Assembly: GCF_900143695.1 (NCBI RefSeq)
Contig: NZ_FRFE01000029.1
Coordinates: 1-62,156, forward strand
Direction: 5' to 3'
Source: Desulfopila aestuarii DSM 18488
GTDB lineage: Bacteria > Desulfobacterota > Desulfobulbia > Desulfobulbales > Desulfocapsaceae
Length of the DNA: 62,156 nucleotides
Made by a program: the position numbers and the translations under genes. Shown piece after piece: positions 46,800 through 55,968 of this stretch. The first letter of the stretch is position 1; each line of letters starts with the position of its first letter. The notes under the pieces were generated by a model, which saw only the letters and a list, made by a program, of their open reading frames with translations, ran no database searches and was not told the origin of the DNA.

Positions 46800-46810
46800 G
46801 GGACCCCATC

Positions 46811-48007
46811 TTAAATATCCCTGCCATAGATTCGATAGGTTTTATAAACAGTACCACCAAAATCCTCGATTATATCCCTCATACCGATATTATCTTCAAG
46901 TATCCAGGAAAGCTCTATATCTTCCATACCGTATCGGACCACGTCGCTCTGCATGTCGTTGATCACCCGGTATGCAAGTGCCGCACCCAGAAGAGTCTCA
47001 TGATATTTGGTCTTGACCCCCATCAGGAGTATCCTGCCGCTCCGCGGTGATTTGACTTTCAGGCGCCAGAGCATCTTCAACCAGCCAAAAGGCAGCAGGG
47101 AGCCATTCAAGTCGTGGATAACCTCGTTAAGATTCGGGAGCAGAACAACGAATGCAGCAGGTGCATCATCGACATAGGCAATCCGGACAAACTTGTCATT
47201 GATCAATAGTTTCAGATCCTTGGCAAGATGGGAAAATTCAGCCTCCGTGAAAGGAAGAAAGCCCCAGTTCCGAGACCAGGCATCGTTGAAAATGGAAAAC
47301 ACAATATCCAGATCTTCATCGAATTTGGACTTTCTCAACGTCCGGGTCGTTATACGGTTTGCGGTGGTACGAATAATCCTTTTCCGTGAGGCGGATGGCG
47401 CTACATCTCCGTGAATCATGTATGCCAATAAATCTTTAACCTTCGAGTAACCGCATTGCTCAACCCTCTCACCATAATAGGGCCGGGCATGACCCATCAT
47501 CATCGAGGGCTGGGTTTCAAAACCATTGACCAATAGGCCGCATTCCTGATTTATTGACAGGTTAAATGGCCCTTGAGATCGTGTCATCCCCTTCTCACGC
47601 AACCATGATTCCACTGTACGCAATAGCGCCTGAAATGTCTCGGCTCTATCTTCAGCCTCAAGCAGGCCCCAAAAACCGGTTGCGTCCTGGTATCGCTCCA
47701 GGTGCAGCTGGTCGACCTGACCGCTTATCCGTCCGACCACCTTGCCGTCGCGGAGCGCAATCCACAAGCAACACGTCGCATGCTCGAAATAAGGATTTTT
47801 AGGGGAAAGTTGCATGCTCCGCTCGAGCTTCAACGGCGGAACCCACTTGGGATCATCCGCATAGAGTTCCCAAGGGAGATTGATAAAAGCATCACGAGTC
47901 TTTCGGCTGTCAACCTGCACAATCTGCAAACCGTCCTCAATGCTAACCGTATTGCTCGCTTGCTTAATTTTGCCAGGTGTAAACTTTTGCATAAGGTGTA
48001 CACTCAT
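46811..48007 (-). CDS. cerS: GNAT-like ceramide synthase (bCerS-type)
   Basis: 398 residues from the ATG at 48007; a GTG at 48013 lies in the same frame. No good ribosome site. The protein has an unusual long GNAT fold: FINLPWELYADDPKWVPPL, KNPYFEHATCCLWIALRDGKVVGRISGQVDQLHLERYQD and GPFNLSINQECGLLVNGFETQPSMMMGHARPYYGERVEQCGYSKVKD, with a C-terminal VRYGMEDIELSWILEDN. This is the layout I know for the protein that acylates sphinganine in Caulobacter ceramide synthesis (bacterial CerS), usually annotated only as GNAT. Co-transcribed with the MobA-like gene. Assignment rests on family pattern and cluster context. Confidence 0.82.
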   Translation of the reverse strand: MSVHLMQKFTPGKIKQASNTVSIEDGLQIVQVDSRKTRDAFINLPWELYADDPKWVPPLKLERSMQLSPKNPYFEHATCCLWIALRDGKVVGRISGQVDQLHLERYQDATGFWGLLEAEDRAETFQALLRTVESWLREKGMTRSQGPFNLSINQECGLLVNGFETQPSMMMGHARPYYGERVEQCGYSKVKDLLAYMIHGDVAPSASRKRIIRTTANRITTRTLRKSKFDEDLDIVFSIFNDAWSRNWGFLPFTEAEFSHLAKDLKLLINDKFVRIAYVDDAPAAFVVLLPNLNEVIHDLNGSLLPFGWLKMLWRLKVKSPRSGRILLMGVKTKYHETLLGAALAYRVINDMQSDVVRYGMEDIELSWILEDNIGMRDIIEDFGGTVYKTYRIYGRDI

Positions 48008-48645
48008 GTTCACAAAAATTGGGGAGAGTCATGAGCCGCCATTGCTTACGTGCGCCTCTCCGGCAATTGCTTTGCTGTCACAGCTGAACGTGTGCAGCTA
48101 CATCGCCCTCTCTTTTGGCAGGTATACATCTGACCACAGATGATCATAAAAAAATAGAGAGCTGCGAGACTACCACAACAGCATCCTGGCAACAAGCTGA
48201 AAGACCCTGCCGAATACACCTCGCAATAGTGTAAGACATTGTGTCCGTTACCCTCCAGGTATTGTGAGTGGCCATATAAGAGAAAAAACTGGCTTCCTCA
48301 TATCATATTTGCTATTACTGCTGCAGAATTCTGCATGCTGAAAAGAGAATGGATCCACCGAAAATCGAGTTAGCTTAGAGACACAATATGAGACTTCATG
48401 ATGCCAGCAAATGCCATCCTTAGCTGCTATTTTTTCAAATTCGGCAAGTATGCCACGTTGAATAAGACTCGAAATTTCTTCGCCAGGTCAGTCACTGACA
48501 CATACTCCCTGGGGCACTCCAATCACCTACCAACATAACTAGACTATACCCCCATGCCACTCTGCATGCATTCTGAAAACCATGTATGAAGAGGGGCTGA
48601 GTTCATCATGATGGGCAAAAACGACAACAGAAAAGGATGCTGTAA
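48008..48645. other. Intergenic region between divergent sphingolipid genes
   Basis: About 0.6 kb separating the ceramide synthase gene from the LicC-like gene, without a convincing coding frame or operator. Both promoters are expected here. Confidence 0.4.
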
Positions 48646-49431
48646 ATGAAGGCAATTATCTTAAGTGCCGGGCAGGGCAAACGTTTGTTGCCATTCACTG
48701 CTGATCTCCCAAAATGCCTTGTAAAGGTCTCGGGTAAAGCAATTTTGGAGTGGCAGATCGACGAATTGGTAAAATGCGGCATTAGTGAGATAACTGTCGT
48801 CACAGGTTATGGTGCCGACAAGGTTACAGCTCTTCTTGAGAACAATGACAAGCCGCAGGCTATTAGCACCTTCTATAATCCAGATTATGCCACAACCGAC
48901 AACCTGGTCAGCTGCTGGTCAGTTCGTGAAAAGATGAATGAAGATTTCATTCTTCTTAATGGTGACACCCTGTTTGAAGCCGCAGTACTGAAAAAACTAC
49001 TCACATCACCAGCCAGTCCGATCACCGTGACAATCAATCACAAAGATCGTTATGATGCGGATGACATGAAAGTCAGCTTGGATCAGGACCAGCTCATCAG
49101 GATCGGCAAGAAACTCTCAACTGATGAAACTCATGGTGAATCCATTGGTATGATCCTTTTTCGTGGGAATGGCCCGGCAACATTTCACAAAGAGCTGGAA
49201 AATGCCATGGCCGAACCCCAGGCATTGAACCGCTGGTATCTTTCAGTTATCGATGCAATCGCCCAGAAAAACACAGTTTTGACCTGTTCTATCAAAGGGC
49301 TCCGCTGGTGTGAAGTCGACTGCCCTGCAGACCTGCAGGAGGCTGCCAAAGTGGTTGCAGGTTTCCACCCAAAAGCCATCTCCGATATCAATGTGGAGGC
49401 ATATGATCTACACGAAGCTGTGGCATTCTAA
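48646..49431 (+). CDS. LicC-like nucleotidyltransferase (phosphocholine cytidylyltransferase type)
   Basis: 261 residues. Nucleotide-binding start MKAIILSAGQGKRLLPFTADLPKCLVKVSGKAILEWQIDEL, metal/product region DFILLNGDTLFEAAVLKKLL, and NPDYATTDNLVSCW, a motif shared with LicC-type phosphocholine and phosphoalcohol cytidylyltransferases. First gene of an operon followed by lptF and lptG (59 and 8 bases apart). It would make a CDP- or NDP-activated headgroup. Choline itself is not implied; the acceptor is unknown. Confidence 0.78.
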   Translation: MKAIILSAGQGKRLLPFTADLPKCLVKVSGKAILEWQIDELVKCGISEITVVTGYGADKVTALLENNDKPQAISTFYNPDYATTDNLVSCWSVREKMNEDFILLNGDTLFEAAVLKKLLTSPASPITVTINHKDRYDADDMKVSLDQDQLIRIGKKLSTDETHGESIGMILFRGNGPATFHKELENAMAEPQALNRWYLSVIDAIAQKNTVLTCSIKGLRWCEVDCPADLQEAAKVVAGFHPKAISDINVEAYDLHEAVAF

Positions 49432-49490
49432 AAAGCAGACAGTCCGGAGCAATGCTGTAACCTACTGGTCTTGCAGGCCACGGGAATAGC

Positions 49491-50561
49491 GTGATCATTC
49501 AGCGCTATATCATTCGTGAGATACTTAAACCTGCTGCAACCATTTGTGCAGTGCTGGTCTGCATTTTCGGTTGCTACATCTCTACCCGTTACGGTGAAGA
49601 TGCAATCCAGGGACTGCTGCCAGGTTCTTCGGTCTTTCAGCTGATTCTTCTCCGAATTGTCATTGCCCTTGAAGTGCTGCTACCGACAGCGCTGTTCTTT
49701 TCTGTAGTGATCGCGCTCAGCCGCCTCTACAGGGACGCCGAACTCGTTGCCATGTTTGCCTGCGGCATCAACATAACACGGGTGATCAAATCGGTTTTTC
49801 TTGTCGCCCTCGCCGGCAGCATGCTTGTGGCATGCCTGTCTCTCTTTCTTCGCCCGTGGGCCTGGCACCAGTTCTTCCAGATCAAAGCGGAAGCGGAAGC
49901 GAATTTTGATCTGTCCAGAATGACAGAGGGCAAATTTTACAAAACTGGCAACCGAACAATTTTCGCAGGGAAAATAGACCAACAGAGAAACCAAGCCAGT
50001 CAAATCTTTATTGAAACACAACGAGCCAATTCGCGGCGACTCATTTACTCCGACCAGGCGATACAGTACCGCGATAAAACTACCGGCAAACCGGTCCTGC
50101 TCTTTCAAGGAGGCCATCTCTATGAATTTTCCAACATCAACGACAATGGCTTGATCTTCGAGTTCGAGAGTTCGGCAATGCCGCTTGAGCCAAAGCAGAT
50201 TATCGAGCAGGAATACAAAGTAAAGGCGGCCGCAACGAAAACATTGTTCCACTCAAGCAACCTTGAAGAACGAGCTGAGCTCCAATGGCGCCTCACGGCC
50301 CCGTTGTCGATTATACTGCTCGCCCTTCTCGGCATTCCCCTAAGCCGTTCAGCCCCCCGACAGGGCAAATATGCCAACACGTTTGGGGCAATAGGAATAT
50401 TTGCTGTGTACTATAATTTCAGTGTACTCACCAAAAAGTGGATGGCGCAAGGTGTTATCGCCGCACTGCCGGGAATCTGGTGGGGACAGCTACTGCTGGC
50501 CACCTTGGTCTGGGTACTTTTATTGCAGCCACTTTTTTTCCCCTTCAAGCGAAAGCGGTAA
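49491..50561 (+). CDS. lptF: LptF-like permease of a lipid-transport ABC system
   Basis: 356 residues from a GTG at 49491. The YjgP/YjgQ fold shows a first helix (IIQRYIIREILKPAATICAVLVCIFGCY), a periplasmic beta-jellyroll (about 130-250) and helices at the C-terminus; EIILKP and LSIILLALLGIPLSRSAPRQGKYANTFGAIG are family motifs. It pairs with LptG and takes energy from LptB. Cells normally need one LptF/LptG set for LPS; this one lies inside the sphingolipid gene cluster. Confidence 0.9.
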   Translation: MIIQRYIIREILKPAATICAVLVCIFGCYISTRYGEDAIQGLLPGSSVFQLILLRIVIALEVLLPTALFFSVVIALSRLYRDAELVAMFACGINITRVIKSVFLVALAGSMLVACLSLFLRPWAWHQFFQIKAEAEANFDLSRMTEGKFYKTGNRTIFAGKIDQQRNQASQIFIETQRANSRRLIYSDQAIQYRDKTTGKPVLLFQGGHLYEFSNINDNGLIFEFESSAMPLEPKQIIEQEYKVKAAATKTLFHSSNLEERAELQWRLTAPLSIILLALLGIPLSRSAPRQGKYANTFGAIGIFAVYYNFSVLTKKWMAQGVIAALPGIWWGQLLLATLVWVLLLQPLFFPFKRKR

Positions 50562-50569
50562 TCTTCACG

Positions 50570-51637
50570 ATGCGCATACTCGATTTTTACATCGGCAGAA
50601 GCTTTCTCCGCCATTTTACGCTCATCGCCACGATTCTCCTCACACTGTTCAGTCTCCTTGAACTGATAACCCAGCTCGACGATGTCGGCAAGGGGAGCTA
50701 CCATCTGTCGGACGCACTTCAGTTTGTCGCTCTTACCTTTCCCAAACGCTTGCTCGACCTGATGCCCATCAGCACCTTGCTTGGCGGTCTTCTCGCCTTG
50801 GGCATGATGGCCGATCACGGAGAACTTGTCGCCATGGAGGCTTCAGGTGTTTCGACTCGTCGTATAGGTGGCACAGCCCTGGCAACCGGCATGGTACTCA
50901 TGGTGCTAGCTGGTATTTTGGCAGAACTGTTAGTCCCAGGCATGGAGCAGATGGCTCGTAATTCGAGGGCGCAGGCGTTGTCTGAAACCGACATCACGCT
51001 CACCAGGCAGGGCTTCTGGGCACGTAGCGGTGAACGGTATGTCCACGTAGACAAGATGTTGAGCCATGGGTTAGCTGCTGACATTTCCCTCTTCAGTTTT
51101 GACAAAACCGGGAACCTGCAGAGCTTTATTCATGCTGAAAATGGCCACCTGGGAAACGATGGCAGCTGGAATCTTACAGGTATCACCGAAAAGACCGTTG
51201 CCAACAATGAAGTGACAACAACACGCCGGCAGGAGTTGGCACTGGAATTCTTCCTCAGCGCTGATCAGGTCAGAGTTCTGGAGTTACCGCCCTACAGCCT
51301 CTCCACCCCTGATCTTGTCCGCTATATCGAAGCGTTACGGCAAAGCGGCCAGAATCCTGATCAATACAAGATCGCCCTGTGGCGCAAGTTCACGATTCCC
51401 TTAACGACAGGGGCCATGGTTCTGCTGTCGCTCAGCTTTGTCTTTGGTTCAACGCGCAGTGTCAGCGCTGGGTATCGTATAACCTCTGGCACATTGTCCG
51501 GCATCATTCTCTACTTTTCTGATCAAATCCTCATCCAATGGGGTATGCTACTCAACCTGCCCCCTGGCATCACCGCCCTGCTCCCCGTCCTGCTTATTTC
51601 CGGCATCGCCCTTACCCGATTGCGCAACGTCCGCTGA
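50570..51637 (+). CDS. lptG: LptG-like permease of a lipid-transport ABC system
   Basis: 355 residues from the ATG at 50570, eight bases after the lptF stop; a longer frame from 50438 would overlap lptF. MRILDFYIGRSFLRHFTLIATILLTLFSLLELITQLDDVGKG is the typical LptG start, then a periplasmic domain (about 130-260) and four C-terminal helices with ALWRKFTIPLTTGAMVLLSLSFVFG. Encoded in tandem with LptF, behind the LicC-like gene. Confidence 0.9.
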   Translation: MRILDFYIGRSFLRHFTLIATILLTLFSLLELITQLDDVGKGSYHLSDALQFVALTFPKRLLDLMPISTLLGGLLALGMMADHGELVAMEASGVSTRRIGGTALATGMVLMVLAGILAELLVPGMEQMARNSRAQALSETDITLTRQGFWARSGERYVHVDKMLSHGLAADISLFSFDKTGNLQSFIHAENGHLGNDGSWNLTGITEKTVANNEVTTTRRQELALEFFLSADQVRVLELPPYSLSTPDLVRYIEALRQSGQNPDQYKIALWRKFTIPLTTGAMVLLSLSFVFGSTRSVSAGYRITSGTLSGIILYFSDQILIQWGMLLNLPPGITALLPVLLISGIALTRLRNVR

Positions 51638-51659
51638 CAGGGGCAAAACCCCAGACCAG

Positions 51660-52664
51660 TTATCCTCGTTGAACAGGAAACGAATAATCGTCTATTTTCC
51701 CATCAATAAACCCGAGCTCTTCTCCCGAAAAAAAACGTTCCTTCATCCTCAGCTGCCAGGTTTTCTGTGAAGACATCGTCACGTCATATAGGAAATAGCT
51801 CGCCAACCGTCCTTTTTGACGAGTCACCGAGGAGGCTGATGGAGCACCGATAGCCGGAATAACACCTGCAGCCGTATTGAGGCTCAGCCTTACCGATTCA
51901 TGGGCATGCCCAAAAAGCACCAACTCAACACCGTACCGTTGCAGCAGCATCTGCAATGCGTCCATGTCAGTAAGACGTTTGCGACGGCTCACTACGCCCT
52001 GCATAGGGGGATGGTGAAGCAACAGTATCCTGAAAAGCTGTTGACCGGCAAGATCTCGCAAAATCATCTCCAGTTTTTCCAACTGACGGTCGCCAATTGT
52101 CCCCGTGGCGAGATGCAGACTGCTTGGCCGTGCCGTATTGATGCCGATCAGGGCAATTGGGTCACGTACCCGCAGAATAGGATACAGATCCTCCAGGCTA
52201 TCCGGCAAAGTCGGTTGGGTTGGAGGGTCGGCAACCATATAGTCCAGACAGCAGGCAAAGCTATCATGCCATCTGGTCCTGATATAGGCATCATGGTTGC
52301 CGGGAACGACGGTGACCCTGTCCGCCGAATCGAGAGCCTTCAGCCAATCACGGGCCATTGAGAATTCAGCGGGAAGTCCCAAATGGGTCATGTCTCCTGT
52401 GATCACGGTATGATCCGGTTTTGTTCTTTGCAAATCACGGCGCAGGATGGTAAGAAGCTTTGCATTGTGTCCGGCTTGACGCTTTAACTTCCATCGAAGA
52501 TATCCGAGCAATCTTTTTGTTATAAAATCATGTGGTTGCATGCTGGAAACACAAGCAAAATGCAGATCGGAAAAATGTGCAAGCAGACAACGTTTCCCGC
52601 TGGCCGCATCATGGGCAACATGGTCTGATATCCGCTCGGAATAAAAGGAAGAAGAGCTTGTCAT
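51660..52664 (-). CDS. Metallophosphoesterase (calcineurin-like)
   Basis: 334 residues. The metal-binding series is complete: HFSDLHFA (about 30-37), VITGDMTHLG, VVPGNHDAYI, LLHHPP and VLFGHAHESVRL. Such enzymes include LpxH and cardiolipin-type phosphatases. It sits divergent from the CDP-alcohol phosphotransferase gene by 83 bases. In my scheme it would remove the terminal phosphate from the headgroup attached by that enzyme, as PGP phosphatase does for PG, but a general phosphatase role is equally possible. Confidence 0.85.
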   Translation of the reverse strand: MTSSSSFYSERISDHVAHDAASGKRCLLAHFSDLHFACVSSMQPHDFITKRLLGYLRWKLKRQAGHNAKLLTILRRDLQRTKPDHTVITGDMTHLGLPAEFSMARDWLKALDSADRVTVVPGNHDAYIRTRWHDSFACCLDYMVADPPTQPTLPDSLEDLYPILRVRDPIALIGINTARPSSLHLATGTIGDRQLEKLEMILRDLAGQQLFRILLLHHPPMQGVVSRRKRLTDMDALQMLLQRYGVELVLFGHAHESVRLSLNTAAGVIPAIGAPSASSVTRQKGRLASYFLYDVTMSSQKTWQLRMKERFFSGEELGFIDGKIDDYSFPVQRG

Positions 52665-52747
52665 TGAAGTTCAATCAACACAAATAAATAGAATGGTGCA
52701 AACCGTAATTTCCGCCGCACCACCACATACCGGGAAAAAACATTATC

Positions 52748-53953
52748 ATGAGTAATTTTGTGTATTTTTTCCAGCCCTGTCCTGAAAAGCTCTGGGGGCT
52801 GACTTCAGCCGACCGTATAGGACGGATTCTCAAGAAGAGCGGCGTGCAACAACTTGAAGTGTCCATCGACAGCCTGAATACCAACGATTCAGTCCTGATC
52901 GTCCGGGGTGATTATCTCTTTGACGATCGGCTCATAGAGTATCTGGCCAAAACACCGAAAATAATTCTTCACAGCGGTGACCAGCGCAACGACATTGTTG
53001 CCATACATTCCCCCGCGCATTCTGCCGCACAGGCCATGACGGTCATAGAAGGAAAAGCGGGCATTGATTCCCTCTCCGACTTTCTCTCTCAGACCCCGGC
53101 CACTACTTCAATCGCCTATCAGGAAAAACTCCACAAATCTGAGCCTCCATTTCTACTCCCCATCACCTCAGAAAACAAGGAGGAGTTGGAGAAGCGACTC
53201 TTTGACTGGTCCTATAAAGGAATCACCGACCTCGTAACAAAGTGGGCCTGGCCTCGTCCAGCCCGCCGGGCGGTCGGCCTTTGTGTACGTTGGAATATCC
53301 GCCCCAACCATGTCACCTTGCTGAGCCTGGTTCTGGTTATCATCTCTGGTCTCTGCTTTATCAAAGGACAGTATGGCTTGGGCCTGCTGGCCGGCTGGTT
53401 AATGACCTATCTCGACACTGTAGATGGCAAACTGGCACGCGTCACCTTGCAATCAAGCAAATTCGGTCACTATTTTGATCACCTCATAGACCTGATCCAT
53501 CCCCCTGTCTGGTATATTCTCTGGGGGTTGGGACTCACCACCGCCCAGCTGTCCGGCCTCACCTTTCCTTTATCAACCGTATTGTACGCCATGCTTTTGG
53601 GCTATATTGCCGGTCGCCTGGTCGAGGGTTCGTTTAACTGGCTGCTTGGTTGCAGCTTCAGCATCTTCAGCTGGCAGCCGATCGATGCCTATTTCCGCCT
53701 GATCACCGCCAGGCGAAATCCCAACTTGATTCTGTTGACCTTGAGTATTCTTGTGGGGCGTCCGGAAATCGGTCTTCTGGCTGTGACGTTCTGGACAGTC
53801 ACAACCAGTCTCTTTCTCGTGGGAAGGTTGCTCATGGCTGGCTGGTCACGCTATCATGCAGGTACGCTCAGATCCTGGCTGGCAGATGTCGACAGCCCTC
53901 GGTACAACACGTCACGTGCAGCCCGGCTGTTTACCCAACACTTCAAAAAGTAG
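52748..53953 (+). CDS. CDP-alcohol phosphotransferase with degenerate nucleotidyltransferase N-domain
   Basis: 401 residues. The CDP-AP signature is complete: D223xxDGxxAR (223-231), then G240xxxD244xxxD248, with six to seven membrane helices around it. The first ~115 residues (VLIVRGDYLFDDRLIEYLAKTPKIILHSG) resemble the nucleotidyltransferase half of bifunctional inositol-phosphate cytidylyltransferase/CDP-AP enzymes but lack a usable GxGxR loop, so this domain looks non-catalytic. It is the first of three co-oriented genes, with the lipid kinase 38 bases behind it. Reaction: transfer of an alcohol-phosphate to a CDP-activated lipid or the reverse. Confidence 0.88.
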   Translation: MSNFVYFFQPCPEKLWGLTSADRIGRILKKSGVQQLEVSIDSLNTNDSVLIVRGDYLFDDRLIEYLAKTPKIILHSGDQRNDIVAIHSPAHSAAQAMTVIEGKAGIDSLSDFLSQTPATTSIAYQEKLHKSEPPFLLPITSENKEELEKRLFDWSYKGITDLVTKWAWPRPARRAVGLCVRWNIRPNHVTLLSLVLVIISGLCFIKGQYGLGLLAGWLMTYLDTVDGKLARVTLQSSKFGHYFDHLIDLIHPPVWYILWGLGLTTAQLSGLTFPLSTVLYAMLLGYIAGRLVEGSFNWLLGCSFSIFSWQPIDAYFRLITARRNPNLILLTLSILVGRPEIGLLAVTFWTVTTSLFLVGRLLMAGWSRYHAGTLRSWLADVDSPRYNTSRAARLFTQHFKK

Positions 53954-53991
53954 CAAAACCTGCCAGGCATTGTCCGGCTCTACGGGAAAAA

Positions 53992-54981
53992 ATGACCTCG
54001 CCGCAATCGTCATCAAATGCCATCTCGCGCATCGGGCTACTCACCAATCCACTGAGCGGAAAAAACCGTCGGCGACCTGAATCGCTGTCCATCGTCATTG
54101 ACGAATACCCGGAGGTCATACGGCAAGATGCCACGACAATAGAAGAAATACATGATGCCCTTCTCTATTTCGCCAATCTTGGAATAGATATTCTGGCTGT
54201 GAATGGCGGTGATGGAACGATTCAAGCTGTTCTGACCATTCTCTGCCACGATGCCACCCCTTTTGTCACTCCTCCGCAACTCATGGTGCTCAAGGGGGGC
54301 ACAACCAACATGATCGCCGGAGATGTTGGAATCAATGGCGACCAGATGGAGGCATTTAAGCGGCTACTCCAATGGGCCGAAACCGGCAAAGGCACTATTG
54401 GCAGGATTCAGCGGCCTGTTTTGCGCCTGCTTGTACCTGGCCACGAGCCAAAATATGGAATGTTCTTCGGTGCTGGCTGCATTACCCAGGCCACCAGCTA
54501 CTATCACCAACACCTTCACAACAATATATTTGGTGGTTTTCCTGGGATATGCATGACCATTGGCCGTTTTCTCTGGGCGCTTATCCGAAAGCGGAAAAAC
54601 TTTGCCGGCCTGACGTCAATGACCATAAACCGGGATGGACATCTCACCCCACGCGACGATTATATCCTTTTTTTGGCCAGCACCCTGAACGGGCTCATTT
54701 TCGGTCTCAACCCTTTCTGGGGAAGTGAAAACGGACCACTGCGATCCACTGCCATCACCTCGCAGGCACGATACATGCCGTGGGTGCTTCCTTTTCTGGC
54801 ATTCAACCGCATGACGCGAACAGGCACCGCTGAAAACGGCTACTATTCCAGCAATGGCCATGAGGTGGCACTGCATCTCATGGACAGCGTCGTCCTCGAT
54901 GGAGAGATGTACACCCCACAATCCAGTAAACATCCAACTGTATTGCAATACGGTGGAGAAGCGACCTTTATCCGGATATGA
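53992..54981 (+). CDS. Diacylglycerol/ceramide kinase family protein
   Basis: 329 residues from the ATG at 53992, with a weak GGGA ribosome site; a longer frame from 53650 overlaps the upstream gene. Kinase-fold motifs: NPLSGKNRR (19-27), the nucleotide loop NGGDGTIQAV (71-80) and KGGTTNMIAG (101-110), then a C-terminal beta domain. The Caulobacter ceramide kinase CpgB is of this family. In this cluster ceramide or sphinganine is the natural acceptor, giving ceramide-1-phosphate in the cytoplasm or at the membrane. Confidence 0.88.
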   Translation: MTSPQSSSNAISRIGLLTNPLSGKNRRRPESLSIVIDEYPEVIRQDATTIEEIHDALLYFANLGIDILAVNGGDGTIQAVLTILCHDATPFVTPPQLMVLKGGTTNMIAGDVGINGDQMEAFKRLLQWAETGKGTIGRIQRPVLRLLVPGHEPKYGMFFGAGCITQATSYYHQHLHNNIFGGFPGICMTIGRFLWALIRKRKNFAGLTSMTINRDGHLTPRDDYILFLASTLNGLIFGLNPFWGSENGPLRSTAITSQARYMPWVLPFLAFNRMTRTGTAENGYYSSNGHEVALHLMDSVVLDGEMYTPQSSKHPTVLQYGGEATFIRI

Positions 54982-55937
54982 ACGAGACTATTCCACCAAA
55001 ACTTCTGTCAACAATTCAAGAGAGCTACCGGTGCCAGCCGTCCCCGGCCGTCGAGCTCCTGGTACAACGCCTTCTCTCGGATTACAGTGACGCAGTGCAG
55101 GGCATCCTGTTTTACGGCTCCTGTCTCCACAAGAAAGAAGACCTTGAGGGGCTCTTTGATCTGTACATCCTGGTCAAAGACTATGATGCAGTGAACCGCA
55201 CCACCATGCATGCATTGCTCAACCGGTTGCTGCCACCAAACGTTTTCTATATGGAAGTCCCATATGGACAACAGACTGTGAGGGCCAAATATGCTATTCT
55301 GTCCTTGGATGACTTATTAAAAGGAACCTCCCGAGCCTGGTTCCACTCCTACCTATGGGCCCGGTTTTGTCAGCCGACACTCCTGGTATGGGAACGAGAC
55401 AGCACAGTTGCAGAGATCGTCAACAGAGCCTTCGCCCAGGCTGTCATCACCTTTGTTGGCCGGGTCCTGCCTTCTCTCGAACAGGATTTCTCCATCCGGG
55501 AACTCTGGCAGAAAGGGCTCGAACTCACCTATCGCTCCGAATTACGACCAGAGCAGGCGAACATGCAGGTCCGTTTATTTGACAGCAAACCGGAATATTT
55601 TACGGCAGTTACCCGCCACGCCTTCGACGGCATATCCTATACAGTAAGACCTCATCCTGGTCACGATCCTGACCGCTACATCGCCGACATTCCGTCTGCT
55701 GTACGGTTTTCCGCCAATCTGAGTTGGGCATTACGAATAATACAGGGCAAGATGCTTTCGATAGCAAGGCTGATCAAGGGAACTTTAACCTTTGATGGTG
55801 GCGTGGAATATATCACATGGAAGATTCACCGCCATACGGGAGTCCGGGTAGAGGTAAGTCCCTTCTTAAAAAAACATCCCGTTCTCGCCATGTTTGCGCT
55901 TTCACTGCAACTCTTTCGCCGGGGGGGAGTAAAATAG
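54978..55937 (+). CDS. Tam41-like phosphatidate cytidylyltransferase-type protein
   Basis: 319 residues; its ATG overlaps the kinase stop by four bases (ATGA), so the two are coupled in translation. The N-terminal nucleotidyltransferase core reads ILFYGSCLHKKEDLEGLFDLYILV, similar to Tam41 YGSxVFPQ...MIDF(I/V)FxV; KYAILSLDDLLKGTSRAWFHSYLWARFCQP resembles Tam41 KYGVVSTDDLI...LYVAGRLHKP; and ELWQKGLELTYRSELRPE resembles its ELxxxIxxLSYxGDxR. Tam41 makes CDP-diacylglycerol from phosphatidate and CTP. Here the phosphorylated lipid is probably ceramide-phosphate. The family is generally annotated as hypothetical in bacteria; the call is by motif comparison from memory. Confidence 0.72.
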   Translation: MNETIPPKLLSTIQESYRCQPSPAVELLVQRLLSDYSDAVQGILFYGSCLHKKEDLEGLFDLYILVKDYDAVNRTTMHALLNRLLPPNVFYMEVPYGQQTVRAKYAILSLDDLLKGTSRAWFHSYLWARFCQPTLLVWERDSTVAEIVNRAFAQAVITFVGRVLPSLEQDFSIRELWQKGLELTYRSELRPEQANMQVRLFDSKPEYFTAVTRHAFDGISYTVRPHPGHDPDRYIADIPSAVRFSANLSWALRIIQGKMLSIARLIKGTLTFDGGVEYITWKIHRHTGVRVEVSPFLKKHPVLAMFALSLQLFRRGGVK

Positions 55938-55968
55938 AGCCGAGCCAAAACGATGAGTTTCAGCGCCG

